NCBI GenBank assembly: GCA_963921825.1
Contig: OY997591.1
Span: 51,667,825-51,731,824 of the forward strand
Direction: 5' to 3'
Source of the DNA: Erodium maritimum
Lineage: Eukaryota > Streptophyta > Magnoliopsida > Geraniales > Geraniaceae
DNA length: 64,000 nt
A program made the translations under genes and the position numbers. Each line of letters begins with the position of its first letter. The first letter of the stretch is position 1. The notes below the pieces were generated by a model. It did not search any database, was not told where the DNA came from, and saw only the letters and a program-made list of their open reading frames with translations. Of the stretch, positions 47,847 through 60,550 are shown one piece after another.

Positions 47847-48388
47847 ATTATGTGTAGAAATAATATGATGAGTTAGTACATTTCTCCTTCTCCCTCAGTT
47901 GTATCAATGGATTTAGAATGTGTTATTCACATTTAATACCATAGTAGATAATCATTTTCCGAAGAAGTTGTCCTGGAAAAAGCCTTGCCTTTGGAGCATG
48001 AATTGCAATGGTTATGATCTGTTTTGGGCTATATCTTGCATGTTTGTACTACACAAAATGCATCTGATATGGAAACAAAACAATTATCTTCCTGAGTATT
48101 TTTAAACAATTGACAAAAGAAAAGTGTCGTTCAATGAAGACTTGACACAGGGCCATATAAAAATCACCAACACATAGTCTTCTTTTAAATTACTCCACCT
48201 TTAACACTCTTCTTGTAAGGATTAAGTTTAATACGAAAAGAAAGAACCACCTCATCGAGTCCTCGTGGCCATTTCGCGTGTGTGTAGTACTTTCGTACAA
48301 CCCCAATTATACACTCAACTCAAGTGTACACATAGAAGCAATATAATTTATAACTAGTCGAACAGTGAGAGAACGTTTGTCAATAAAG
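47847..48388. other. 3' flank of TatA
   Basis: TatA 3' UTR followed by AT-rich DNA up to the LINE target duplication at 48389. No other gene was seen. Confidence 0.4.
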
Positions 48389-48397
48389 GTTCAGATT
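48389..48397. repeat. LINE target-site duplication, left copy
   Basis: GTTCAGATT, identical to 60542-60550. It directly adjoins the LINE poly(A) tail, so the last two T can belong to either. Confidence 0.65.
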
Positions 48398-50213
48398 TTT
48401 TTTTGATCGGCAAAGCAAATTTAAATTAAGCCTCTTTCGAGGTGAAAGAGAAGTTACAAGATAAAGAACCCTAATGATACAACACTAAACAACACAACAC
48501 ACCCCACAAGGATCTAACAAGTGTTATGAAACTTGAGACCCAAGAAACCAAATGACTTGAGCCGCAAGAAACCCAAACAAGCAACCCGAACCCACCCAAA
48601 AAGAGAAGAGAGCCTAAAAACCTCTACACCAGCAGAATAGAGAGCCTAAAAACCCCCCATAGAACAAGAAAAAAGCAGGTGTAAACATCTCCCTAGTGAT
48701 CTGCAAAACCTAAATGGATCCGAAGTAGATGTAGCTGGAGATTAGAAACTGAAGTTCTTGGAACTGATGTGGTTGTAAAGCTCTAAACTGAATTGTGCAG
48801 CAGGACCAATAGAGTACAAAAAGAGAACATGCCAATGTCATTGAAGAGGTCCAAGACTTCCGAAGGAACTGATGAGGATCTGTATAGTTATGGCCCCAAA
48901 TGATGGACAAAACTGTAGGTAGAGATCTTGAAGACAAACTGATGTGGAACTGCAATGATATGCCTCAAGATGATGTAGAGGCTACTGAGGTGCAGAGATC
49001 CAAGTGAAAATACCAGGCTGGAAGTGCTTCACCTGTAGACTCAAAAGAAATAAAACACTCCTAACCTAACCACACACAAAAACACCAAATAACCCCCACT
49101 CCAAAAGGAAAGCAAAAACACCCCAGAGGCTATGAACCTTAGAAAAAAGAAGGGGAAGAGAGAGGTAAAGCTTAAAAAAAAGTCACTCGAAAATGACTCC
49201 CCCAACCCACCCAACCACCACCCCAGAACACCCCCAAACCAGAAAACAAAAGATTGCTTGTGTCCTAAGAAAGCAAAAGCAACCTTCATCAAACCAGGAA
49301 AAACAGAATAAATGGAGGGCTTCTAGTACTGAATGTGTTACTGAGGCTTTCTCCAAGTGATACAAGACTGAGGGGCTGATTGCCACATATTTATTGAGAA
49401 GAAATTCCCCGCCTCTTTGAATTTTGCCCACTCCCAGCTATAGGTGTCACGCCCCAAATCCAGTTTTGACCGGATTCGAGACATGACTCAAGTTGAAATA
49501 AGTTAAAGGATAAACAATAGATAAAAGTTCCAAAATTTCATACAAACTCCGTCAAAACGACATATCAGAAGGATGTTTAAAATAACGTGAGTCACAGCTC
49601 AACATAAATAGTCAAATGAAAAGCGTCCAACACAAGAGACCAACATATCTCTAATGAAAACCCGAAGAGTCCCAAGCTCCCTAGCCTCGACTTCCCTAGA
49701 CATCCAGTACTCCTGTAAAACAGTTATAAACCAAAGGGGATGAGCTGACGCTCAGTAGGAAAAACCTTAATGATTCAACCCTTAAGTTAAAGATGAACTG
49801 TCTACGAATGTAACCCGAACGACAGGACGATATATTAAATAAGGAAAATGATAAGAATAAGAAATAACTGCAACAACGTAATAGTATCCAAGTAACAGTG
49901 ACATAAATAAATTCATAATAAATAATTTGAAGGACGAATAATAATAAACTGGGAAATATCAGTATCTTGCCAACCACTTGCTTTCTCAAGCCTCCGATCC
50001 GTGAATAGGTTCTGGGATCACCTCGGTTCTCATAACCCGATCCACCAGAGTATCCACATCACGTCAGATTTTCCCTCGGTCCAGAGGAGGTACATGCACC
50101 GAGGCACCAAAACTAATTCGGAAATGCCACCTAAGGACCATATGTCATAGGGGACCAAGTAGTGCACCCACTGGGATGCAGTTCCTTGGGGTGAAACCAT
50201 AAGTAATCCTTTC

Positions 50214-50395
50214 CCCGCAGGGTAAAATGTCCAGTTGCCCGCAGGCCCAATAATCCATGCCCCGCAGGGTCCCATAACCAATTTCCCGCAGGCCCAATAA
50301 TCAACGCCCCGTAGGGTCCCATAGCCAATTGCCCGCAGGCCCAATAATCAATGCCCCGCAGGGTCCCATAACCAATTGATATCCCGCAGGATCTG
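50214..50395. repeat. Minisatellite, about 47 bp x 4, inside solo LTR C
   Basis: Units contain CCCCGCAGGGTCCCATA, then ACCAATTGCCCGCAGGCCCAA and TAATCAATG. Four units, the last one partial. The position is about 0.77-0.95 kb from the LTR 3' end. Confidence 0.85.
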
Positions 50396-50505
50396 CCAAT
50401 ACTCAACTCTCATAATATCCAGTAACCAGTACTCTCACACTCTAAAACTCGGTCAATAACTCACTGTAACTGTCCAACTCCAACCAACTCATCGGCACCG
50501 GATTA

Positions 50506-50527
50506 CCCCCCCCCCCCCCCCCCCCCC
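50506..50527. repeat. Poly(C) tract, 22 bases
   Basis: Uninterrupted C run in solo LTR C. Its length is likely uncertain in any assembly. Confidence 0.9.
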
Positions 50528-53500
50528 GGTGTAGTACCAAACCAAACAAACAAATAGCTAAACCAATAAATGAGTATACAATCAAGAATAAGAAAAAGGG
50601 GAAAAGTACTTCGTTCACCCATCAAGCATCACACATCGGAACACACTTTCATCATAACCAAGACAACAACACCATTTCATACTTACCGTGTACTTACCTG
50701 TCTCCAACCATCGGTACATCGATCACCTGATTGTACCCCTTTGGCACAATCAGTCATACTCGATCATCCGTTCAACCAACAATTATATCAGCATAAATAC
50801 TAGATCAACCGAGTATACATTCCACCAATCAATCATCATGTGAATACACCAAATAGCATTCAATCATACGAGCTAATCTAGTTTCATTAGACTCTTAAGT
50901 TAACCGAGCAATTAGCAACCAAACATGTGAACCTAGCACACAACTAATCCGAGAGCTCTTCACAGCCTCTCTACCAGTAAATCAATTTCCCAAGTATTGA
51001 AAGCACACTTCACTAATTGTCATCGTCCTAACATGCATACTAGACTCATCCATTTATTACTAATTGAAATACGATTATTCTAGTTATTCGCATCCTATAG
51101 GCAATTCTAGGACATTTCCGATTTTATTATCCTAATCATGCATTCTAAGCGGTAATTAAATAATTAAGGCTTTCCCTACCTTGCGGTCTTCCTACGAACA
51201 AATACTCATATCAACAGCTGTCCGGCTCGCCTCGTCACCTCGGCGAAGTCCCAGCTACGAATCTGGGTTTACACACAAACGATCCAAAATCAGATCGGGT
51301 CCAGATTACCCAGTTCTTTAAATTAACAATTTTTTTCATTTCCGATGATTAAACCGTTTAATCCACTAAAAGTCCGACTTAGTCCCAAGCGTCGTTTAAA
51401 TCAGTTTTAAATTTAATTAAACGAATCAGTCCCAAATGGTCCGTATCCGATCCAGTCCCGGTGTCAGGCCCGAGTCCGGACCCGAAGACCAGAGTCAGTC
51501 CAGGCCAAGGCCCAGACCAGATTCGAGCCCAAGGCCCAAATCCTGTCCAGGCCGAAGCCCAGCTGAGCTCCGAGCCCGAGCCCAAGGTCTCGCCTCGTCC
51601 GGTCTGAGCTGAAGACGCCGTGGCTGAGGTTAGGTTTCCGGCGACTCCGGCGGCGGTGGCGTCAGGGTTTCGACGGCGGCTCCGGCGTCTGATGGGGTGA
51701 CAGAGGGCCAGGACTCAACGGAAACGAGGGTTGGGGCGAGGTCCAAACCCTCCCGGCCAGATCTGGCGGCCAACCGGCTCGTCGGCAACGTGAATCGCAG
51801 ATCTGGAACTCGGAGAGTTCCGGCGACGCTCCCGACCTCCTCTGTGAGCCTGACTCCCCTTGAATCGACGCGAGAAGAAGGGAGACGGGGAGGAACCGGT
51901 GAGGATCGACTCACCGTGTGAAGTTCTGCCTGAATCAGGCACGGTGGGTTCGTCCTTGTCGGCGGCGGCGTTGAATCGGAGAGGGAGAAGACGGGTGGGG
52001 GTGCTGGGTTTCTGGTATGACGGGTAGAAGAAGAAGGAGAAGAAGGTGGGTGTGAGGTCGGAGAAGAAGTAGAGGTGGTGGCCGGGGAAGGAGAGGGAGA
52101 ACGGCGGTGGGTCTCTGGTGCGAAGGGAGAGAGACGATGTCTCGCCTCGGGAGCTGTGCGCGAAATGGGGCTGAAGGGTGTCGAGCACCCTTTTAAAGCT
52201 AGGGTTCGACACCAGTTGGGCCTGGGTCGTCTGGGCCTCGTGCGTGAGGCGTGGGCTCGTTCGGCTCAGGCCCACCTCGAGTCTCCTGCCCAATCCAGCC
52301 CAGAACCAGAACCAGCCTTATTCCTTTCTCTTTTCTTTTTTTCTTTTTCTTTTCTTTTGCAAAAAAACTAGACTTGATGCACAAACAACCCCTCAAGTAT
52401 TGGTTCGCACTTTAATACCCTTTTAAACCAAACCGGGTTTTACAATAGGATTGATTGATGATTTTCTGAAAGATCTCCTCTTCTGAAGTATTTACATCAT
52501 TGAACACCTTGTTATTCCTTGCCAACCACAGCTGCCAACACACAATGTGAATTATTTTGAGCCAGCTTTTTCTGAGAGTGGACTTGATCAGAAATGGCCA
52601 GCTGAGATATAGCTCTTTGACAGTTTTTGGGATCACCCATTTAATTCCCCACCAGGCTAAAACCTTTCCCCAAATCCTCCAGGCTAATAAGCAGTGTAAT
52701 AAAATATGGGATCCATCTTCCAAGTCATTAGAGCACATGGGACAAGTGATCTGTTCTAGATTGAATAAGAGTCCTCTTGAGTCCAAGAAACATTTTGCTG
52801 GTATAGCATCCAAGCATGCTAACCAGTTGAAAGCTGATATTTTAGGAGGGATATCAGGGATCCATATTGATTTTGTCCATCCAGCATTAATCACATTTGC
52901 ATAAGAGGAGTTGTCTACCAATGCATAGAGTTTTTTGACTGAGAAGCCTTTTGAGTCCCAAGTCCATATTAATTGATCAGTCTGGTTGGAGAGAGTAACC
53001 CCTTGAAGAATTTGTTGGAGAGCTAGCCAATCACTTTCAGCTCTTCCTCTTGGAGTTGATCTGAACCTTAAATCCCAGGAACCATCAGATTTGGCTTCTG
53101 ATATTAGTAAATTTTTATTCTGAGAGAGGAGAAAGAGCCTTGGAAATAGATGTTTGAAAGCCATATCCCCCCACCATATATCTTTCCAAAAAAAGACTCT
53201 ATCACCAGAGCCTATTTTCCAAGATAGTCCTTTAATTCCAAATAGATCAGAGAAAAGAGGGTTAGCATTTAGAGCTAATACATGATTCATGAAACTTTGA
53301 TTCCCAATTTCTGAAAAATTTGATAAATCCCATTCTGCAGGATGCCAACCAAATTTGCTACATATGACAGCTTTCCATAGAGAGTCTCTTTCCACAGCAA
53401 ATCTCCACCACCACTTTGCTAGGAGGGCTATATTCATTTTGGCTAAGCTTTTTACTCCCAAACCCCCCATTTTCTTAGGTTTACATACTTTGTCCCATCT

Positions 53501-56391
53501 AACCTTGCTGAAGTATTTGGCCTCAGATTTTCCATGCCATAAAAATCTCCTCTGCCAGGATTCCATGATTTTTATTACTCCTTTTGGGGCCTTGATAATG
53601 GAGAAGAAATATAGTGGCAGGGCACTAAGAGTTGAATTGATGAGAGTTATCCTGCCCCCTAGAGATAATTGCTTGGCTTGCCAAAGGCTCAGAGCTGATT
53701 TGAACTTATTGATGACTGGCTCCCATGTTATCATTCTTTTTGGATTAGCACCTAGAGAGAATCCCAAGTAGTTGAAAGGCAAGGTTCCAACTGAGCATCC
53801 CAGAGTTTGTATCCACTCTAATTTTTCACCCTCATCCAAATTGATAGGGATAAGCATTGATTTATCAAAATTGACTGCAAGGCCAGTAGCCAAATGAAAT
53901 ATGGAAAGAGCAAATTTGAGATATGAGGCACTTTGTTGATCTGATTGCAGGAAAAAGACTGTGTCATCAGCAAACTGGAGATGAGAGATTGAGGGTCCAT
54001 CTGAGGGCAATTGAATTCCTTTGAATAGGTTTGCCTGAATTCCACTCTTCATGATCTGGTTGAGAGCCTCAGCAACAATTACAAATAAAAGAGGGGAGAT
54101 AGCACATCCTTGTCTAAAGCCCCTACTCATTTTGAAGTCAGGACTTGGTGAGCCATTAATCAGAACAGACACATTTGCTCTTAAGCAAGAGATGATCCAC
54201 ACTTTCCATCTATAGCCAAACCCCATTCTGGTTAACACCTGCATAATGAAACTCCAACTGACCTTATCAAAGGCCTTTTCAAAATCTTCCTTAAAGATCA
54301 CTGCCTTTTGGGGATTATGTTTGAGATGATGGACTACTTCAGAGGCTATTAGAATGCCATCAGAAATTTGTCTCCCAGAGATGAATCCAGTCTGCTCATC
54401 ACCTACTAGGCCATGTATCACTTGCCTTAATCTGGTTGAGATTAGTTTTGAAATAATTTTGTAGGGCCACCCATTAGGCTAATAGGTCTGAAATCATCAA
54501 ATGTGAGTGGAGCATCATTTTTGGGGATTAAAGTGAGGAAGGAGGAATTTAAACCTTTTCCCAATCGGCCTGTTCTATAAAATTCTTGAACAAAGAGCAT
54601 GAAGTCTTGCTTGATGATTGGCCAACAAACTTGAAAGAATTTTAGAGTGTATCCATCTGGACCAGGAGCCTATTCAGAATTGCAAGCCATAATAGCCTTG
54701 AGAACTTCTTCCATAAAAGGGCTTTCCAGCCACAAAGCTTGTTCAGTAGAAAGTGTTGAGAAGGGCAAATCTGAGAGTGATAGATCAGTAGAAGGAGGAG
54801 CTTTGAATCTTGAGGCAAAATGAGATGCAGCGGCCTTTTTTATATCTGAAGGAGAGGATAGCAGTTCTCCATGATCCCAAATGATTGAGATCCTATTGGA
54901 AGAAGCCCTGAAATTAGCAAGCCTATGGAAAAATTTGGATCCTTTTTCCCCCTCATCAATCCATTTTTTTCTTGCTTTTTGGCTCCATAATTTGGACAGT
55001 GCTTTGAATTTTTGTATCAATGATGCTTTGAAGGCTCCTCTAGCAGCACATTCAGAAGGGGAAAGTGGCCTGACTTCACTGATAATATCCAGATCATCCA
55101 CTGCTTTTGTGAGAGTGGCAATGTGATTTTCCAAGTAGCCAAAAGTCTGAGAATTCCACTTTTTCAGATCAGCTTTGAATAATTTTAATTTCATCCAAAG
55201 AACATAATATGCTTGTCCTGATACTGTATAGGATTCCCAAAAGGATTGAGCTGCTGGGAGGAATCTGTTGTCTTCAGTCCATATATTCAAAAATTTGAAA
55301 GGCCTTGGCCCCCAATTGATTTGATCATCATATAGAATAATTGGCCTATGATCAGAGATGGTTCTTGGTAGACAAGCTTGTGTTAAAGAATTAAAAGTAT
55401 CAAGTAATTCTTGTGAGACTAGGAACCTGTCTATTATGGATCCTTTGGATTGATTTCCAAACCAGGTGTATTTGCCTCCCTTGAGAGGAAGATTGATTAG
55501 TCCCATATTATGGATGAAATCTTGCAGCAGCTGCATATCAGGGCCTCCTCTTTGACTTGCCCTCTCTTCTAAAGCTGTGATAGCATTAAAATCTCCACCC
55601 AATAAAACCAGTGTGCTTGGAGCCAATTTAGATAAATAGTCTTGCAATTTTAGCCATAAGGCCTTTCTTGTTGCAGTTGTGCTTGGGGCATAAATATTGA
55701 TGAAGCAGCAAGGCCTATTTGTAGCTGTTTATGATCCAAACCAAAGAAGAGCACCAGGTTCTTTGATTGTATAATTGAGAGCAAAATCCTTTGGTTTCCA
55801 GAAAGTAATAATTCCACATGCATTATCAACAGCATCAATACTGTCCATATCCCACCCTCTTGAGAGTCCACATTGTCTTAGAAAATTCCAGGGAATAGCA
55901 TTCAGCTTTGATTCTTGTAGCAAAATAAAGGAAGGAGCCTGTTTGGATATTAGGAGACTGAAACTTCTCTTCTTTTGATGAGAAGAGATCCCCCTCACAT
56001 TCCATGTGAGGAATTTCATAATCGATTAGAGGTGAGAGGGTTTGGTGGTTTGGGGATCCACCAGAGCTTCAGTATCTGAGTCTTTGTCCAGGTCTAAGAA
56101 ATCATCTTCTGAGCCTTCATCCAGATCAACTGAATGGTTTTTAAAATCATCCAAATCTTCCAGTTGTTGAATGATGATCTTGTCAGCCACTTTTGCCTTT
56201 AAACCAATTGCTTTCCCAAAGTTCCAAGCTTTCTTTGCAAGTTCATGTTTGAGAGGGCCAGTAGTAGAAATAGCTAGATCCACAGGAGGTACTGATTGTG
56301 ATGCAGAGTTGGAGACTACCTCAGCTTCTTTCAGTTTGGACCTTGTAGTATAGGCATGAGGAGTTTTGGAGCTGCAGGGCTTGCCACTTTT

Positions 56392-56507
56392 CTTTTTCTT
56401 TTTGGGTTTGAGAATGATTTTTGGAGATTGATTTTCTGTATTGAATCCTAATAAGTCTGAGATTTCATTGGCTTGGGACTGGAGAAGCAATTGATCACCC
56501 AGGTCAT
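56392..56507. repeat. 116-bp direct repeat, left copy
   Basis: Matches 58036-58151 at about 114 of 116 positions. On the minus strand it encodes GDQLLLQSQANEISDLLGF and the following basic run of ORF1. It brackets a 1.53-kb insertion. Confidence 0.9.
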
Positions 56508-58035
56508 TGATGTAGGCATAAAATGCATCGGTTTGGATGTTTTTAAGCCACATTATTGAGCTTTTTAGTCCCGGGGTTGTACAATTTGGTGAACTTTTCT
56601 CTTGTTACTCTTACTTTGTCTCTCATTGTGTTTTGTAGGTGCTTTGATCGAAAAAAGGGCAAAAATAGAGGAAAAGCCGGTTTTAGGAGTTTTGGAGGCT
56701 GGCTGATCTTGAGAAGGACATAAATCCCTCATACAAACTCCGAATTGCTTCAAATAATATATCAAATCGAAGAGAATTCAAAGATCTACAACTTTCATCA
56801 AGGGACCGTCACTGTTCTGATACGGGAAGGGGTCCGTTCCGGGCCGCGTTCCGGGCCGGATTACGGCCCATTCCGGGCCAGATTCCGGGCCGGATTCCAG
56901 CACGTTCTGGGCCTCATTCCGGCCCGTTTTTGGGCCCATTCCGGGCCACGCTCCGGGCCACACGCATCAGACCTTCTCCCAGCTTCGTTTTTGGCATAAA
57001 AATAGGAAATTTCCTCATTCAAAAGCCAAATTTACCTATTCCAAATTCGATTTGGAGTAGGGAAAGAGGTCTTGAAGTCCTATATATAGAAGAACATCCA
57101 TTAAGAAAAGGAGAACTGGTATTGGGCATTATTTTAGAGAGATTGAGAGTTAGGGTTTGAGTTTTGGTGAGAGAGAAGTGCTTAGGAACAAGGATTGAAG
57201 CAAAACTATTGAAGTTTCATCATTGAATTGGTATTTTGTATCAACTTTTACCTTTCAATTATGTTTATCACTTGTTCTTTTTCATCTTTGTGTTCTTCCT
57301 TCTTCTCCATGAACTAAATTTCTATTGATCTAGGGCTAGGGGAAACAATATGAGTAATTGATTCAATGGGTTTGTGGTTATTGTGTGCAATTTGTGTTTA
57401 GGATACTGTTTACATAATTTGGAATTAATGCTTCATCAAATTGATCACTTGATAGTTGATTAGGTTTTAGCACTCAATAATCAAAAGCTGAGAGTGATAA
57501 AAGGACTAAGGATTATGTAACTCGGGTTTAAATCTAGTCTCTAATAAAGTTAGGTTAACACGAGTGTAACAGCTATAGGCGTATAAACTGAAAGTTAGAG
57601 GAGTTCATGAATCGTAATGTTGTATGTCTCACTACACCCAGATTAGAAATAACTAGATTATACTAGGGACCTAATTCGATCGAAAGATGTTTAGGACCAG
57701 CTGAGAGAACTTCCGTTACCTTAGACTCACCTTTTTTGCACATGTAAACACAAACCCCTGCGAGTTAATAGTCATATTGTGACCCCGTTAAAAGTCCTAG
57801 ATCGCCTTTTCTTCTGAATTTCACAACATCTGCTATCTTTGCCCTGTATTTGTTCTCACTTTACTTTAATTGCTTTTTCAACTTGTTATTTACATCTTTA
57901 AAACCAAAAACAAATCTTTTCAGAAACAGATTAACTAACGGATTTTAAATCGAGTGACTGTTTTATTGCTCCCTTGGGTACGATAACCGGACTTGAACCG
58001 AAATACTACTTGACGACCGGTGCGCTTGCCGCGCC
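56508..58035 (+). mobile_element. Ty3-type LTR/leader-like insertion in LINE ORF1
   Basis: Non-coding, 1528 bp. It contains GGGCC-rich repeats (56830-56960: 'TTCCGGGCC' many times), a promoter-like AT stretch and, at the right end, ACGACCGGTGCGCTTGCCGCG. That end and phrases such as 'TCTACAACTTTCATCAAG' recall plant Ty3-type LTRs. This is recognition from memory. No clear TG...CA ends were found, and the flanks are a 116-bp rather than 5-bp repeat. Confidence 0.5.
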
Positions 58036-58151
58036 CTTTTTCTTTTTTGGTTTGAGAATGATTTTTGGAGATTGATTTTCTGTATTGAATCCTAATAAGT
58101 CTGAGATTTCATTGGCTTGGGACTGGAGAAGCAATTGATCACCCATGTCAT
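58036..58151. repeat. 116-bp direct repeat, right copy
   Basis: Right copy of the repeat at 56392-56507. It joins the upstream part of ORF1 (minus strand), which reads on through it and then into 8 codons of the inserted DNA before a stop at 58006. Confidence 0.9.
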
Positions 58152-60541
58152 CTTCATGTAGCAAGGCTGGTGGAGAAAAAATGATGTCTTTGCTGAGAAT
58201 ACAGTCCAGCCCTAAAGAGGAGGGAGAGTGACCAATATTCCTTGAAGTGTCAGGTTCATTTAATGGTAGTATCTTTGGAATATCAGCTGATAGTAAGGGA
58301 CTAGAATGTGCTTTTCCTCCCAATAAATGCTCCTCAGAAGATGTCATCTCTTGGTTTATAATAGTCACATTAGTATGAATAACCCTTGGTGTAAAGTCTT
58401 TATCCAAAGGTTCTGCCAGTTCTGGAGGAGGATTTGCAATTTTGAGGGCAGTGCTAATGTTGGGAACAGCTAAGGATGACTACATAATAGGCGCCAACTG
58501 AGGTGGGACTTCAGAATTTTGAATTTCAGAGGGGATGGTCAGCTGAATAGGAACTGTAGCAATCAAGTTTGCTTCAAAACTTCTTGGATTAGAGCCAGAA
58601 TGATTAAATCCTTCCAATGTATCAGGAACCACCAAATGATCAGAATTTATTGAGCAATTAAGGTCCGAGGTAGGTAGACAATTCTGAGAGGGCAATAAGA
58701 ATGTTTGATCCAAACCAGCAACTAATGCACCCTTTTCAGCAACTAAGTCCTCCTTTTCAAATAGTATTGTGGTAGGCAATAAAGGAGGAGAGACAGGAAG
58801 GGAATTCTCCTGTAGAGGACCGGTTGGGGGATCATCAGAACCACCAGTCCCAAGAACTTCAGAAGGAGAAGTAGCTATGTCCTCAGCTCTTTGATCCCCA
58901 ACTGCTATTGTTCTTTGAGTCTCATGTGAAGATTCACTTGTGGAGGATTCAGTGGACAGAGGGAAGGATGGGAGGGCAGCTGAATCAATAGAATGTACCC
59001 AAACTTTAAATTCTTTTCTTCCAATAGTGATTGAGACCTGATCAGAGAAGCTGTCCAGACTGAAGGAGTGAACCAGAACATATGCAACATCAATATGAGT
59101 TTCTCTTGCTGTATTTGGATGGGAATAGATAAAAACTCCATGATCTGCAACAGAAGCATGAAAAGTTTCTTCACACCAACCTTGAAATGGGATCCCATGA
59201 ATAGCTATCCACCTAAACATTCCCCCTTTGAAGCACAATTTCTCAAACCCAGGAAGGAAGGTTACCCAATCCTTAAACCATAAACCTCCATCAGACCTCA
59301 GTTGTCTATCAAAGGAATCATTGGAGCAATGAATAAGCACAACTTTGTTCCCCAAGGACTTTAAATGGATCTCAGCTGCTTCTTGATGATAAGCAAATTC
59401 TTTCTCAATATTTTCTACATTGAGATTTATATGGGAGATAGCTAGATGAGCTCTTTCCAAAAAAGCTTCATTCTTGTTGACCAGTGATCCTTTGTGAATG
59501 AAATCATCATAAGAGAGATTGTAATGGGGTGGAACTGAAGACTGAACAGGTTTTTTGTCCCAAGCCTTAGTTACAAAAAGCTTGTATCCATCCACCAACC
59601 TTCCATTGAACTCTGAAATTGCCATTTGTCTATCAGCATCAGAATGGAAGTAGCTAAAACCATACCAGTTTCCTTTTGCATTTGGCTTCACAGAGACTAA
59701 GGCCTTTTTAAAGCCAGAGGCTTTTCCTCAAAGATTTTCAAGCCAAAGAGCATTAACTCTAGGAGGGATATTGAAAATGAAGATTGCAAAGGGTTTGTGA
59801 GGTAGTGAGAGGTTGTTTGTCCCAATAGATCTTTTTCTCAAGTCAACTCCAAGCTTAGCAGATTCAAAACCAGGAGGGGGGTAGCCAAGGGAAGATGAAT
59901 TTTCAGTTGTAGGTAATTGATGCTGACCATGATGGGCTGAGACCACCACAGACCCAAGTCTTCTTGGATGAGGGTTTTGAGAGTAAACAGAGTGAACAGT
60001 AGTCCCATTTCTTCCTTGGAATGCTCTTCCATCCTCATCAAACACAGGTGTTTGATCCGTATCTGAGCCAATAGGTTGGAAGTACTTGTCATAATACATT
60101 TTCTGGCCATCTAGCCATTTGGTTCGACCTCCAGGTGAGTATTGTTGAGTTCTATCCGAAGATGAAACAGAGAGTTGTCTCAAAATCCTTCCTTTTCTTT
60201 TGATGCCTTTTTTAGATTGCCAATGAGCTTGAGGTGCAGTGTTAAAACCACTTTGTTCCTGGACTGAGAGAGGAGCTCCCAGTACAGATGCTTGTCCTTC
60301 CATCAGAACAACAAAGAAAGCAGCAGGGAGTAGAATATAGAAAGAGAATAAACTCTTGCAGAGCTTATGAGCAAGAGCACTAACCTGGAGATGGAAGAGC
60401 TAAGTGGAGGAGTCAATGATGGTTCGATGATCGCTAATCATCCTAAACACTACATCAAAGAAGAAGAAAGTGAAGTTGAAATCAGCATTGATCTTAAGAA
60501 CTGGATGAAGATCTTCAAAGACACTGTTGGAACTTCATGAA

Positions 60542-60550
60542 GTTCAGATT
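60542..60550. repeat. LINE target-site duplication, right copy
   Basis: GTTCAGATT, equal to 48389-48397. It marks the LINE 5' end. Confidence 0.65.

Larger units (their letters stand above)
49445..52444 (-). mobile_element. Solo LTR C (Tekay-like Ty3 family), 3.0 kb
   Basis: The plus strand starts TGTCACGCCCCAAATCC and ends AAACCGGGTTTTACA; read on the minus strand it is TGTAAAACCCGG...GGGGCGTGACA. It is flanked by perfect ATAGG repeats (49440-49444 and 52445-52449). It contains the GATGAGCTGACGCTCAGTAGG block matching LTR A's CCTACTGAGCGTAAGCTC, a minisatellite and a 22-base C run. No gag-pol was seen. It is inserted in the last part of the LINE ORF2. GC-rich frames at 51.4-52.3 kb are LTR promoter sequence. 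Confidence 0.92.
49338..56019 (-). pseudogene. LINE ORF2: endonuclease, reverse transcriptase, zf-RVT
   Basis: The EEP endonuclease opens MKFLTWNVRGISS and has LLQESKL, GGDFNAI and ISDHRPI. After the endonuclease comes the RT thumb lead-in (RKKWIDEGEKGSKFFHRLANF), then APGPDGY. RT motifs follow: DFEKAFDKVSW, GFRQGCAISPLLF and the catalytic LQFADDTVFF. C-terminal pieces are WQRRFLWHG, KMGGLGVKSL and a zf-RVT domain (IWIPDIPPKISAFNW, CPMCSNDLEDGSHILLHC). Damage: TAA at 55729-55731, TAG at 54670-54672 just before APGPDG, and a one-base loss near 54465. The solo LTR at 49445-52444 separates the last 33 codons and stop (49439-49338). The false stop at 52412 lies inside the LTR. Length and order are those of full plant L1 ORF2. 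Confidence 0.9.
56026..60303 (-). pseudogene. LINE ORF1 (RRM-type nucleic-acid-binding protein), interrupted
   Basis: ATG 60303 opens MEGQASVLGAPLSVQEQS. A basic region (KKGIKRKGRILR) is followed by an RRM: RNP2-like IFIFNIPP near 59780 and RNP1-like NWYGFSYF near 59665, then GYKLFVTKAWD. A second folded part follows (59500-58950, including FKDWVTFLPGFEKLCF and WIAIHGIPFQGW, DUF4283-like). The remainder is Ser/Pro-rich with acidic and basic patches. Two in-frame stops (TGA 59728-59730, TAG 58480-58482) leave the frame otherwise open to 58036. The insertion at 56508-58035 plus a duplicated 116 bp then splits the C-terminal part, which resumes at 56507 (GDQLLLQSQANEIS) and ends SHL at 56026. 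No zinc knuckle was seen. Confidence 0.82.
48396..60541 (-). mobile_element. Near-complete plant L1-type LINE with two later insertions
   Basis: Minus-strand element bounded by a 9-bp duplication GTTCAGATT and ending in nine A after GCTTTGCCGATC (plus-strand T run 48396-48404), a typical plant LINE tail. In order: 5' UTR (60541-60304), ORF1 (60303-56026), ORF2 (56019-49338, six bases between the ORF1 stop and ORF2 ATG), and a T-rich 3' UTR (49337-48405). Without the solo LTR and the ORF1 insertion it would be about 7.5 kb. Both ORFs carry stops, so it is dead. The presence of 5' UTR and both ORFs makes it the most complete element in the window. Confidence 0.88.

Noticed and set aside
52412-52444. 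TAA near 52412 as the real end of LINE ORF2
   Set aside because: It lies inside solo LTR C; the ATAGG duplication and phase show that ORF2 continues at 49439-49338.
52412-56019. Endogenous pararetrovirus or LTR-type polymerase
   Set aside because: The endonuclease of EEP type, the FADD box, the zf-RVT domain, the A tail and the 9-bp duplication all indicate a LINE; no movement protein, coat protein or RNase H was seen.
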